A stretch of 64,000 bases of DNA from an uncultured Actinomyces sp. (lineage in GTDB: Bacteria > Actinomycetota > Actinomycetes > Actinomycetales > Actinomycetaceae): positions 9,065 to 73,064 of the forward strand of contig CAMPYB010000002.1 of assembly GCA_946998115.1 (NCBI GenBank), in the 5' to 3' direction. Below, in pieces: positions 46,711 to 55,302 of the stretch. The stretch's first letter is position 1. Every line of letters starts with the position of its first letter. The notes beneath the pieces were generated by a model. It worked only from the letters and a program-made list of their open reading frames with translations. It had not been told where the DNA came from and did no database searches. The position numbers and the translations under genes were made by a program.

Positions 46711-47424
46711 ATGACAGAACAAACACAAATAATACTTAATCACGGTTTTAATAATATAGATGAAGAAAATATTACAAACCGATTTCAGAGTGAAACTCCG
46801 ATAGAACAATATAATTTGCAAGTAAAAGAATTATTTGGATACGCTTTTGAGCAAATAGAATATTACACTCAGATGCTCATAAAAGAAGGACAAATACGCG
46901 GATTAATCGGACCTAAAGAATTATCTAGAATATGGTCGCGACATATAGTAAACTGTGCCGCATTATCACAATATTTACCTAAACACGGCACTGTAGCGGA
47001 TATAGGATCCGGTGCAGGTCTACCAGGAATAGTAATAGCGATAATGAAACCAGAACTCGACATATACCTTGTTGAAACAATGCAAAGAAGAGTGGAATGG
47101 TTGCATTATTGTGTGCAAGAACTCGGGCTTGATAATGTAACAATTTTGCATAACAGAGCAGAAGAGCTACAGAAAAAAATAAAATTTGATTGTGTCACAG
47201 CCAGAGCAGTAGGAGCTACAGAAAAATTAGCAAAATGGACAGCACCTTTACTGAAACCAGGTGGAAAAATGCTACTTTTAAAAGGCGAAAAAGCTTTAGA
47301 TGAACTAAAAAAAGCAAAATATGTATTAAAAAAATTAAAACTACAAAATTCTAAAATACATAAAGTAAAATCAGTCATGAATAATGAACAAACAACAGTA
47401 GTTGAAATAACTAAAATAAAATAA
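46711..47424 (+). CDS. rsmG: 16S rRNA (guanine-527-N7)-methyltransferase
   Basis: Methylates G527 of 16S rRNA with SAM. Visible are SRIWSRHIVNCAALSQYLP, the SAM motif VADIGSGAGLPGIVIA, YLVETMQRRVEWL and VTARAVG. 237 aa with an N-terminal extension of about 30 residues before the family core. No obvious Shine-Dalgarno before ATG 46711. Between jag and the ArsC-like gene. Confidence 0.94.
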   Translation: MTEQTQIILNHGFNNIDEENITNRFQSETPIEQYNLQVKELFGYAFEQIEYYTQMLIKEGQIRGLIGPKELSRIWSRHIVNCAALSQYLPKHGTVADIGSGAGLPGIVIAIMKPELDIYLVETMQRRVEWLHYCVQELGLDNVTILHNRAEELQKKIKFDCVTARAVGATEKLAKWTAPLLKPGGKMLLLKGEKALDELKKAKYVLKKLKLQNSKIHKVKSVMNNEQTTVVEITKIK

Positions 47425-47435
47425 ACTAGGTAAAA

Positions 47436-47786
47436 ATGATTACACTAATAGGTTATAAAAAATGTAGTACATGTGCAAATATAGAAAAATTATTAAAAGA
47501 AAAACAAATAGAGTACGTATATAGGCATATTGATAAAGAAAACCCGACAAGTTCTGAAATAAGAACATGGCATCAAAAAACAAAATTAGATATAAAAAAA
47601 TTTTTTAACACATCAGGTGTATTATATAGAAAAAAAGAACTAGCTAAAAAATTACCAAATTATACATTAGAAGAAAAATATAATTTATTAGCAACAGATG
47701 GAAAACTTGTAAAAAGACCAATATTAATAACGGAAAATTCTATATATGTGGGAAAACAAGTAAAAGAATATTTACAATCTTTATAA
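47436..47786 (+). CDS. ArsC/Spx-family thioredoxin-fold protein
   Basis: 116 aa with the family start MITLIGYKKCSTCANIEKLL (CxxC at about 10-13), KKFFNTSGVLYRK, and a late RPILITE loop. This is the ArsC/Spx/YffB family; the CxxC and length match Spx-like or MgsR-like regulators and generic arsenate-reductase-type proteins equally. Whether it reduces arsenate or regulates RNA polymerase cannot be told. It starts 12 bp after rsmG. Confidence 0.85.
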   Translation: MITLIGYKKCSTCANIEKLLKEKQIEYVYRHIDKENPTSSEIRTWHQKTKLDIKKFFNTSGVLYRKKELAKKLPNYTLEEKYNLLATDGKLVKRPILITENSIYVGKQVKEYLQSL

Positions 47787-47865
47787 CAAAAATGAAACTG
47801 TGCGATTATAAATAAATATGAATATACAACTTTTAACAATTCATAAACTATGTTAATATTTCATT

Positions 47866-48741
47866 ATGCGCATAAATTTCAAGAAAAATTCACCAAATAC
47901 AGTTGTTTTGGGTGATAATTTACAAGTGTTAAAACAGTTACCTGATGAATCATTTAAATTAATATATATAGATCCGCCATTCAATACTGGTGTTAAACAA
48001 ACAAGACAAATAATGAAAACAGTAAAAAATGACAAAGGTGACAGAACTGGTTACAAAGGACAAATATACGAAACAACAAAGCTTAAAGCATACTGTTATA
48101 ATGATAACTTTGACAATTATATGGAATTTCTTGGACCAAGAATTGAACAAGCATGGAGATTATTGCGTGAAGATGGTACATTTTATCTTCATTTAGACTA
48201 TAGAGAAGTGCATTATGTAAAAGTCTTTTTAGACAATCTATTCGGAAGACAACATTTTTTGAATGAAATCATATGGGCGTATGATTATGGAGCTAAAGCA
48301 AAAAATAAATGGCCAGCAAAACATGACAACATTCTAGTTTATGTTAAAAATCCTAAAAAATATTATTTTAATAATGAACAAGTAGATAGAGAACCTTATA
48401 TGGCGCCAGGTTTAGTTACAAAAGAAAAACGCGACAAAGGAAAGTTACCTACAGATACATGGTGGCACACAATAGTTTCTCCGAATGGTAAAGAAAAAAC
48501 AGGATATCCTACACAAAAACCTTTAGGTATATTGCGCAGAATAATACAGGCTAGTTCACAAGAAAACGATTGGGTATTAGATTTTTTTGCAGGCAGTGGA
48601 ACAACAGCAGTAGCCGCAAATCAATTGTCTAGAAAATTCTTTACTATAGATCAAAATCCACAATCCATAGAAGTTATAAAAGAACGTTTTAAAAAGTTAA
48701 ATATAGAAAATGTAGAATTTATCGACAATAGCATTCAGTAA
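47866..48741 (+). CDS. Solitary site-specific DNA methyltransferase (beta class)
   Basis: Transfers a methyl group from SAM to adenine N6 or cytosine N4 in a specific DNA sequence. Motif IV DPPFNTG (about 32-38) precedes motif I DFFAGSGTT (about 242-250), the beta-class order. 291 aa. I see no restriction or specificity subunit nearby. From memory, closely similar solitary enzymes (with REPYMAPGLV and PTDTWWHTIV blocks) are widespread in actinobacteria. There is no Shine-Dalgarno; a -10-like TAATAT (47854-47859) sits so that transcription could start at the ATG itself (leaderless). Confidence 0.88.
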   Translation: MRINFKKNSPNTVVLGDNLQVLKQLPDESFKLIYIDPPFNTGVKQTRQIMKTVKNDKGDRTGYKGQIYETTKLKAYCYNDNFDNYMEFLGPRIEQAWRLLREDGTFYLHLDYREVHYVKVFLDNLFGRQHFLNEIIWAYDYGAKAKNKWPAKHDNILVYVKNPKKYYFNNEQVDREPYMAPGLVTKEKRDKGKLPTDTWWHTIVSPNGKEKTGYPTQKPLGILRRIIQASSQENDWVLDFFAGSGTTAVAANQLSRKFFTIDQNPQSIEVIKERFKKLNIENVEFIDNSIQ

Positions 48742-48742
48742 A

Positions 48743-48758
48743 TGTTTCACGTGAAACA
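48743..48758. promoter_or_regulatory. parS site 4 (perfect)
   Basis: TGTTTCACGTGAAACA, the exact 16-bp canonical parS, just after the methyltransferase stop and upstream of parA. A perfect DnaA box TTATACACA lies 14 bp further (48773-48781). Confidence 0.97.
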
Positions 48759-48866
48759 AAATATGTTTTGAGTTATACACATATGTAAAAGATTTAAAAA
48801 AAGTAGTAGTATTTATATAGTAAAATAAAGTGCTTGCATTAGTTTTCCGGACAGAAGAGGAAATAA

Positions 48867-49745
48867 ATGGATAACGCTAAAACTCCTGATTCGACACCGT
48901 TAGCAACCAGTGTTGCTGAGAAAATGAGAATAATGAAATTGCTTGAAACAAAAGAAATAGGCAAGCCTGAAAAAACTAGAATAATGACTGTAAGTAACCA
49001 AAAGGGTGGCGTTGGTAAGACAACAACAACAGTTAATTTAGCAACAGCAATGGCTAAACATGAATTAAAAGTTTTAGTAATAGATGCCGATCCTCAAGGA
49101 AACGCTTCGACAGCTTTGGGAATTGAACACACTGTAGGAACTCCATCAACTTATGAAATAATGCTAGAAGAAAAAGAAATAGATGATATTGTACAAGTTT
49201 GTCCTAATTTTGAAAATTTGTATGTATGTCCTTCAACTATAGATCTATCTGGCGCTGAAATAGAGTTAGTTCTAAAAGAAAATAGAGAATTTATATTAAA
49301 AAATAGTGTGCAGAAGTTTCTTGAAAAACATAAAGATTTTGATTATGTTTTCATAGACTGCCCGCCATCTTTAGGGCTTATGACTGTAAATTCATTTACT
49401 GTAGCGCAAGAAGTAATTATTCCCATACAGTGTGAATATTACGCATTGGAAGGTTTGAGTTTGCTTTTAAACACCATAGAAATGATTAAAAATAACTTAA
49501 ATCCTAATTTGAAATTATCCACAATTATATTAACTATGTTTGACAAACGAACTAATTTATCTCAAGAAGTCGCGGAAGAAGTGAGAACACATTTTCCCGA
49601 TATTACTTTAAATGTTGAGATACCTAGATCTGTAAAAATAGCTGAAGCACCTTCATATAATGAAACAGTAATAACTTATAGTGAACAATCAGTAGGGTCG
49701 TTATCATATCAATTAGCCGCTTTTGAAATCGCAGGGAGAAAATAA
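48867..49745 (+). CDS. parA: Chromosome partitioning ATPase ParA (Soj)
   Basis: Deviant Walker ATPase that moves ParB-parS complexes. The motif KGGVGKTTT (about 49-57) and the IDADPQGNAS region follow a 45-residue N-terminal extension common in actinobacteria. FIDCPPSLG and the DNA-binding basic residues are also present. 292 aa. ATG 48867 has AGAGGAAA upstream. Overlaps parB by one base (TAATG). Confidence 0.95.
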   Translation: MDNAKTPDSTPLATSVAEKMRIMKLLETKEIGKPEKTRIMTVSNQKGGVGKTTTTVNLATAMAKHELKVLVIDADPQGNASTALGIEHTVGTPSTYEIMLEEKEIDDIVQVCPNFENLYVCPSTIDLSGAEIELVLKENREFILKNSVQKFLEKHKDFDYVFIDCPPSLGLMTVNSFTVAQEVIIPIQCEYYALEGLSLLLNTIEMIKNNLNPNLKLSTIILTMFDKRTNLSQEVAEEVRTHFPDITLNVEIPRSVKIAEAPSYNETVITYSEQSVGSLSYQLAAFEIAGRK

Positions 49746-50794
49746 TGCTAGCATTGGGTCGTGGAATTTCGTCACTTATACCACAAATACCAAAGGATGA
49801 AAAAGAAGATAAAAAGTATTCTGATCCTATGAGTGATTTATTACAATCTTCAGGTAGGCATGAAAAAGGTGGATCGCAAAAAGATTTATTAACACCAAAA
49901 ACAAGCGGACTTGATAAAGCTATACTCAAACCACAAAACAATATGAATGTTTCACGTGAAACTGAAAAATATGATTTACTACCAGTTCCAGGCGCTGTTT
50001 TTGCAGAATTATATATAAAAGATATAGTTCCAAACACTAAACAACCTCGAAAAATTTTTAATGAAGAAAAATTACAAGAATTAGCTCAATCTATAAAACA
50101 GGTAGGTGTATTAGAACCGATAGTTGTAAGGAAAGCAGAAAAATCGAATAAAGCTGTTGCTCCTTATGAATTGATAATGGGTGAGCGTAGATTAAGGGCT
50201 TCAAAAATTGCTGGCAAAGAAAAAATACCAGCAGTAATTAGATCTACAAATAATGATGATGTGCTCAGGGATGCTTTACTAGAAAATCTACATAGAGCTG
50301 AATTGAATCCGTTAGAAGAAGCATCTGCTTACAAACAATTATTGCAAGATTTTGGTTGCACTCAGGAAGAATTAGCAAGTCGTGTAGCCAGATCAAGATC
50401 GCAAGTAACAAACATGTTGCGCTTATTAAAACTACCACTTACAGTTCAAGAAAAAGTTTCAGAAGGAAAAATAACTATTGGACATGCCAGAGCTTTATTG
50501 GGATTGAAAACAAGTGAAGAAATGGAAAAGCTTGCCAGTAGAATAATAAAAGAAGATCTATCGGTTAGGACTGTAGAAAAACTTGTTAAATTCAACGAAA
50601 CACAAGAAAATATTGTGCATAAAAAAATAAAAGTTGAACAAGAATTTACTCCTGAAATAAAAAGTAAAATAACTCGTTTAAATGAAAAAATTGGTTTACC
50701 TATACTAGTGTCTAAAGGTAAAAGAAAAGGTAAGATAACAATAGAATTTAATAATGACGAACAACTTGAAAAAATATTAGAAATAATTAGTTAA
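49745..50794 (+). CDS. parB: Chromosome partitioning protein ParB
   Basis: CTP-dependent clamp that loads at parS and spreads. Conserved motifs: DIVPNTKQPRKIF, ELIMGERRLRASKIAG (CTP-binding GERRxRA), DALLENLHRAELNPLEEA, and the HTH TQEELASRVARSRSQV. 349 aa. A parS site lies inside the gene itself, encoding the peptide VSRET in the linker before the N-terminal domain. Coupled to parA. Confidence 0.96.
   Translation: MLALGRGISSLIPQIPKDEKEDKKYSDPMSDLLQSSGRHEKGGSQKDLLTPKTSGLDKAILKPQNNMNVSRETEKYDLLPVPGAVFAELYIKDIVPNTKQPRKIFNEEKLQELAQSIKQVGVLEPIVVRKAEKSNKAVAPYELIMGERRLRASKIAGKEKIPAVIRSTNNDDVLRDALLENLHRAELNPLEEASAYKQLLQDFGCTQEELASRVARSRSQVTNMLRLLKLPLTVQEKVSEGKITIGHARALLGLKTSEEMEKLASRIIKEDLSVRTVEKLVKFNETQENIVHKKIKVEQEFTPEIKSKITRLNEKIGLPILVSKGKRKGKITIEFNNDEQLEKILEIIS
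49948..49963. promoter_or_regulatory. parS site 5 (inside parB)
   Basis: TGTTTCACGTGAAACT, 15 of 16 canonical positions, within parB codons for Val-Ser-Arg-Glu-Thr. Many bacteria carry a parS inside parB. Confidence 0.94.
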
Positions 50795-50875
50795 AAGTAA
50801 TATAAGGATTTACAAAAAGCAAAAACAAGATAAAATTAATTTTCAAACTATGAATAAAAAAATAGAGGAATGAAA

Positions 50876-52165
50876 ATGACAAATCTCGGAAATAGTTCAA
50901 AAGAGCTAAAAAATACGGAAGGAACAATGCTTGATCCATGGATTAATAACTATGCGCAACGAGCTAATAACCTTCGAGCATCCGAGATACGAGCGCTATT
51001 TTCAGTTGTATCAAGACCAGAAGTTGTGTCGCTTGCAGGCGGAATGCCTAATCTAAAAGATTTGCCTATTGCTCAACTTGCTGAAAGCGCAAAAAAATTG
51101 ATACTAAAAGACGGTCCTATTGCTATGCAATACGGTCAGGGTCAAGGGTATCCGAAGTTGCGTGAACAAATAATGGATGTAATGGAATATGAAAATATTA
51201 AATGCGATCCTAGTAATGTCGTAGTTACTACTGGTTCACAACAAGCTTTGGATTTGATAACTAGCCTTTTTGTGGATCCTGGTGATGTTGTTCTAGTTGA
51301 ATCACCATCTTACGTTGGTGCTTTAGGTGGATTTAGGTCATATCAGGCACAAATAGAACACGTACTTATGGATGAAAATGGTATAATTCCTGAAATATTA
51401 GAGAAAAAAATAATTGAAATTAAAAATACAGGTAAAAAAATTAAATTCCTTTACACAATACCTAATTTCCATAATCCTGGAGGGGTCACATTATCGCTTG
51501 AAAGACGTCCAAAAATAGTGGAAATTTGTCAAAAACACCACATACTAATTTTAGAAGATAATCCATATGGATTGTTAGGTTTTGATGATGAGACATTTCC
51601 GGCATTGTATAGTTACGCGCCTGAAAATGTTATATATTTAGGCTCATTTTCAAAGATATTCGCACCAGGATTTAGGATAGGATGGGCTGTAGCACCACAT
51701 GCTATAAGAGCAAAACTTGTTTTAGCCTCAGAATCAGCAATACTGTCGCCAAGCATGGTGGGCCAAATGGCAATTTCAGATTACCTTGAAAATTATGATT
51801 GGTATGATCAGATTAAACAGTTTAGAAAAATGTATAAAGAACGTAGAGATACCATGCTTAAAGCATTAGAGGATTACATGCCAAATTGCTCATGGACAGT
51901 ACCGAAAGGGGGATTTTATACTTGGGTAAAGCTTCCTGAAGGTATTAATTCTAAAGAAATGTTACCAAGGGCAGTGACTGAACTTGTTGCTTACGTGCCA
52001 GGTACAGCATTTTATGCAGATGGGCAAGGTACATCTTATATACGTTTAGCTTTCTGTTATCCTACACCAGAATTTATTCGCGAAGGAATCAGAAGGTTAT
52101 CAATAGTTGTCAACAGAGAAGTTGAGCTATTAGAATTATTCGACACAAAGCACAGTGAGGAATAA
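50876..52165 (+). CDS. PLP-dependent aminotransferase (fold type I, MocR/LysN-like)
   Basis: Aminotransferase of the class I/II family close to 2-aminoadipate or aromatic aminotransferases (LysN, ARO8, MocR C-domain). Seen are SLAGGMPNLKDLP, TTGSQQALDLI, IPNFHNPGG, ILEDNPYG (PLP-binding Asp) and the Schiff-base Lys in SFSKIFAPGFRIGW. No HTH is fused. ATG 50876 is six bases after AGAGGA; an ATG at 50870 overlaps that signal. 429 aa. It lies 3 bp before ddl, so a role in cell-wall amino-acid supply is possible but unproved. Confidence 0.85.
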   Translation: MTNLGNSSKELKNTEGTMLDPWINNYAQRANNLRASEIRALFSVVSRPEVVSLAGGMPNLKDLPIAQLAESAKKLILKDGPIAMQYGQGQGYPKLREQIMDVMEYENIKCDPSNVVVTTGSQQALDLITSLFVDPGDVVLVESPSYVGALGGFRSYQAQIEHVLMDENGIIPEILEKKIIEIKNTGKKIKFLYTIPNFHNPGGVTLSLERRPKIVEICQKHHILILEDNPYGLLGFDDETFPALYSYAPENVIYLGSFSKIFAPGFRIGWAVAPHAIRAKLVLASESAILSPSMVGQMAISDYLENYDWYDQIKQFRKMYKERRDTMLKALEDYMPNCSWTVPKGGFYTWVKLPEGINSKEMLPRAVTELVAYVPGTAFYADGQGTSYIRLAFCYPTPEFIREGIRRLSIVVNREVELLELFDTKHSEE

Positions 52166-52167
52166 AA

Positions 52168-53244
52168 GTGGGTCAAAAACAGTCCGAAAGTCTTGCCAAC
52201 GTTGTGGCGAAAAAAACTCAAAAAGACAAAACTGAAAAACCACAAATAAATACACAAAGCACAAAGCTTGAAAAACATATTGCAATGGGTGATAAAATCA
52301 TGAAAACATCAACCCCTAAAAAAATATTAATAATAGCAGGTGGTGCTAATCATGAACGAGATGTGTCATTACGCACAGGAAGTCGTGTTTGTAATATTCT
52401 AAAAAATCTAGGTCACACAGTAAAAACTGTGGATTTAAATCAAGAAACAATTAAGTCTATAAAAGAATATAATCCTGATTTAATATGGCCATTGCTACAT
52501 GGTGATTTGGGTGAGGACGGTTCTTTACATAATTTGCTAGAAATTTTAGGATACCCGTACGTTGGATCATCAGCACGTGCATGTACGGTGGCATCATCCA
52601 AACCATTAGCAAAAACGAAAATAAAACAATCTGGTATGACAACTCCCGATTTCATATCTTTACCGCAAAAAATATTTAAAATATGTGGAGCTACACAGAC
52701 GTTAAAATTAATTTCAGAAAAATTAGGTTACCCATTAGTAATAAAACCATCAATAGGTGGTAGCGCACTTGGAGTATCATTTGCTACAGATGAAAAAACA
52801 TTACGTGAAGCAATGGTTGATGCGTTTATGTATGGACAGCAAGTTATAATTGAAAAAGCAGTTAAAGGTATTGAGCTTGCAATTACAGTTATAGAATTTG
52901 ATGGACAGCCGAAAGCAATGCCAATAGTAGAAATATCACCACGAGAAGGTGATTATGATTTTGATGCAAGATATATTGTTGAGCGAACAGAATATTTCAC
53001 ACCAGCACGTATAACTGATCAGCAAGCAGAAAAAGTTAAAAAATATGCTGAAAAAGTACATAAAATACTTGGTTTACGTGACTTGTCAAGAATCGATGTG
53101 ATAATGGATGAAAAAGAAAATATATGGTTCTTTGACGCCAATGTGACACCAGGTATGACAGATACATCATTACTTCCTCAAGCAGCAAATGCGTATTCTT
53201 CTTTTGAGGAAATAATTGAACATATTGTGCAAATAAAGCGATAA
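52168..53244 (+). CDS. ddl: D-alanine-D-alanine ligase family protein (ATP-grasp)
   Basis: Joins two D-amino acids for the peptidoglycan stem peptide. Core: KKILIIAGGANHERDVSL, WPLLHGDLGEDGSL, PYVGSSARACTVASSKPLAK, PLVIKPSIGGSALGV and the metal-binding end DANVTPGMT. The start is GTG at 52168 with AGGAAT upstream, giving a Lys/Gln-rich N-terminal extension of about 48 residues before the ligase fold; a shorter start at ATG 52300 is possible. The conserved NxxPG reads NVTPG here. The true substrate (D-Ala-D-Ala or a variant) is not certain. Confidence 0.82.
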   Translation: MGQKQSESLANVVAKKTQKDKTEKPQINTQSTKLEKHIAMGDKIMKTSTPKKILIIAGGANHERDVSLRTGSRVCNILKNLGHTVKTVDLNQETIKSIKEYNPDLIWPLLHGDLGEDGSLHNLLEILGYPYVGSSARACTVASSKPLAKTKIKQSGMTTPDFISLPQKIFKICGATQTLKLISEKLGYPLVIKPSIGGSALGVSFATDEKTLREAMVDAFMYGQQVIIEKAVKGIELAITVIEFDGQPKAMPIVEISPREGDYDFDARYIVERTEYFTPARITDQQAEKVKKYAEKVHKILGLRDLSRIDVIMDEKENIWFFDANVTPGMTDTSLLPQAANAYSSFEEIIEHIVQIKR

Positions 53245-53351
53245 ATAAGACATGCAAATTATTGTAAAATCTAATACGTGTAAAATTGCTAGATAGCATG
53301 TAATAATTGAATAATTGTTCAAAATATTGTGAATATATTTTATTAAAGATA

Positions 53352-53383
53352 ATGAGGGGTAATTTATTATAATCACCCCTCAT
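53352..53383. terminator. Hairpin between convergent ddl and trxA
   Basis: ATGAGGGGT and ACCCCTCAT, nine paired bases around a 14-base AT-rich loop, 108 bp after ddl and 103 bp after trxA. No long T-run, but AT-rich on both sides. Probably a bidirectional terminator. Confidence 0.55.
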
Positions 53384-53485
53384 AATTATTTAGTTTAGTA
53401 ATAAAAATTTATATATTCGTATTCACTATAAACTTTTATTAATATAAAAATACTTAGTGAAAACAAGAAAATAGTATAAAAATTT

Positions 53486-53809
53486 TTACATAAAACGATT
53501 AAGACCGTCTTCTAATACTTTCTTTTGTTGAGCACCAACCAAAGTTGCAACAACTTCACCATCTTTGAAAATGTTAAAAGTAGGAACTGAAACGATGCCG
53601 AATTTCGCTGCTAAATCACGAGATTGGTCAATATCAACTTTAACGATCTTAGCTTTACCTGCCAATTCTTCTGAAAGTTGTTCCACAGTTGGCAACATTC
53701 CACGGCATGGTGGGCACCATGTTGCCCAAAAATCAACTAGTACAGGAACATCACTTTCTAATACTTCCTGTTGAAAATTTTCACTTGTAACAGATAATGT
53801 CTTAGACAT
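53486..53809 (-). CDS. trxA: Thioredoxin
   Basis: General disulfide reductase, regenerated by TrxB. Thioredoxin fold with VLVDFWATWCPPCRGMLP; the active site is CPPC instead of the usual CGPC. KVDIDQSRDLAAKFGIVSVPTF and the cis-Pro are present. I choose ATG 53809 because AGGAGG lies six bases upstream; the frame stays open further but without signals. 107 aa, normal length. The gap to trxB is 355 bp. Confidence 0.93.
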   Translation of the reverse strand: MSKTLSVTSENFQQEVLESDVPVLVDFWATWCPPCRGMLPTVEQLSEELAGKAKIVKVDIDQSRDLAAKFGIVSVPTFNIFKDGEVVATLVGAQQKKVLEDGLNRFM

Positions 53810-53836
53810 TATTCCTCCTATTAATATAAAACCCAC

Positions 53837-54164
53837 ACAATTCTATTATACTTTTATGAAGATAATAAATAATGTGTATGATTTTTAAGATATTCAATAC
53901 ACATATAGGTAAACATAAATATTTATAATTTATTCCATTATTACAAAAAATTTGTTTCACGTTTTAATGTAGAACAATATCAGTTTTGTAATTATAATAA
54001 TGCGCAAAAAATTTATAACATACACAAATATGAAATATAAAAATAAAATTATAAATTCGCATGTTTATGCTCATTAATGGATTTTTATATTTACATATTA
54101 CTAATAATCAGTATTACTAATAATTAGAAATAAAATAATTATATTTTATGCATTATATAAATAT
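53837..54164. other. AT-rich intergenic stretch between trxB and trxA, no gene seen
   Basis: No open frame with a start signal, no tRNA and no clear hairpin. It should contain the trxA promoter. A single half of a parS-like sequence (TTTCACGTTTTAA at about 53956) is not a parS. Confidence 0.6.
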
Positions 54165-55109
54165 TTACATATTATCCGACAAAAAGCGTTGAGCGTCGAT
54201 CGCTGCTTTGCATCCTGTTGCAGCCGCAGTAATTGCCTGTTGATAAGTATGATCAACTACGTCACCACAAGCAAAAACACCTGAAATACTAGTAACTGAA
54301 TTAGGTTCATGTACTTTAATGTAATTTTTTTCATCAAGGTTTATTTGGCCGTTTATAAGTTCAGTGCGAGGAGTGTGTCCAATTGCTATAAAAATACCTT
54401 CAGCTTGAATTGTTTGCGTTGTACCTGTGACATTATTTTTGATTAATGCAGATTCTAGTGAGTTTTCGCCATTTAAAGCAATTACTTCACTGTTGAAAAT
54501 AAATTCGATCTTTTCATTATTTAAAGCTCGGTCAATCATTATTTGAGATGCAGGCATTTTTTCTAAACTTTTACGATAAACTATGGTTACTTTTGAAGCA
54601 AATTTTGTTAGGAAAGTTGCTTCTTCCATAGCTGAATCTCCGCCACCTACAACGATTATTTTTTTGCCTTGAAAAAAGAAACCATCGCATGTTGCACAGT
54701 AAGAAACTCCTTTACCTGAAAGGCGTTCTTCATCTTTGAGTCCTAGTTTTCTAGGTTCAGATCCAGTGGCTAAAATTACAGTTTTGGAAAAATATGTATT
54801 TCCAGCGGAAGTTGTTATTTTTTTAACATCGCCTGTTACGTTGATAATTTCCGCATCCTCAAAAACTATTTTGGTTCCAAAGCGTTCAGCTTGTGTTTGC
54901 ATATTTGCCATAAGATCTGGACCTAATATTCCATCTGGAAAGCCTGGAAAATTTTCGACTTCATTCGTTGTCATCAACGCTCCACCGAAACTATATTCAC
55001 CGGCGATTAAAATTGGTTTTAGATTCGCTCTGGCTGTGTATATAGCGGCTGTGTAACCTGCAGGTCCTGATCCTACGATTACAACATCATGAATTTTCGC
55101 TTCTGTCAT
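54165..55109 (-). CDS. trxB: Thioredoxin-disulfide reductase
   Basis: FAD enzyme that reduces thioredoxin, and probably NrdH, with NADPH. FAD motif VVIVGSGPAGYTAAIY (about 10-25), active-site CATC, NADPH motif VVGGGDSAMEEA and C-terminal GVFACGDVVD. 314 aa. ATG with AAGGAAC upstream. Its 193-bp leader region holds a long inverted repeat. NADPH could come from the neighbouring transhydrogenase. Confidence 0.95.
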   Translation of the reverse strand: MTEAKIHDVVIVGSGPAGYTAAIYTARANLKPILIAGEYSFGGALMTTNEVENFPGFPDGILGPDLMANMQTQAERFGTKIVFEDAEIINVTGDVKKITTSAGNTYFSKTVILATGSEPRKLGLKDEERLSGKGVSYCATCDGFFFQGKKIIVVGGGDSAMEEATFLTKFASKVTIVYRKSLEKMPASQIMIDRALNNEKIEFIFNSEVIALNGENSLESALIKNNVTGTTQTIQAEGIFIAIGHTPRTELINGQINLDEKNYIKVHEPNSVTSISGVFACGDVVDHTYQQAITAAATGCKAAIDAQRFLSDNM

Positions 55110-55198
55110 TTTTGTTCCTTAGTTTTGGGTTAAACAGGTTTTATGTGTTTATGAATATAGAATACATTTTATCTGAAAATATTTATGTATATTTGTTG

Positions 55199-55296
55199 TA
55201 AGTGGTGTTAATACTGTAAGTAATTGTATTCGTATTATTGCAATTAGATATTTTTGTAAATCGAAATACTAATTTTCTTGTTTTTAACACCACTAA
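55199..55296. repeat. Long inverted repeat in the pntB-trxB gap
   Basis: Arms AGTGGTGTTAA (55201-55211) and TTAACACCACT (55284-55294) pair perfectly over 11 bp, with one more base on each side nearly matching. Inside are two smaller inverted repeats, TAATTG/CAATTA and ATTAG-ATATTT/AAATA-CTAAT. Folded as RNA on the leftward strand it gives a closed multi-hairpin element lying before trxB and after pntB. Confidence 0.5.
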
Positions 55297-55302
55297 CAAT
55301 TT

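Noticed and set aside
53950..53970. parS-like GTTTCACGT in the trxA-trxB gap
   Set aside because: Only one half of the palindrome is present; the other arm reads TTTTAA, so it should not be a ParB site.
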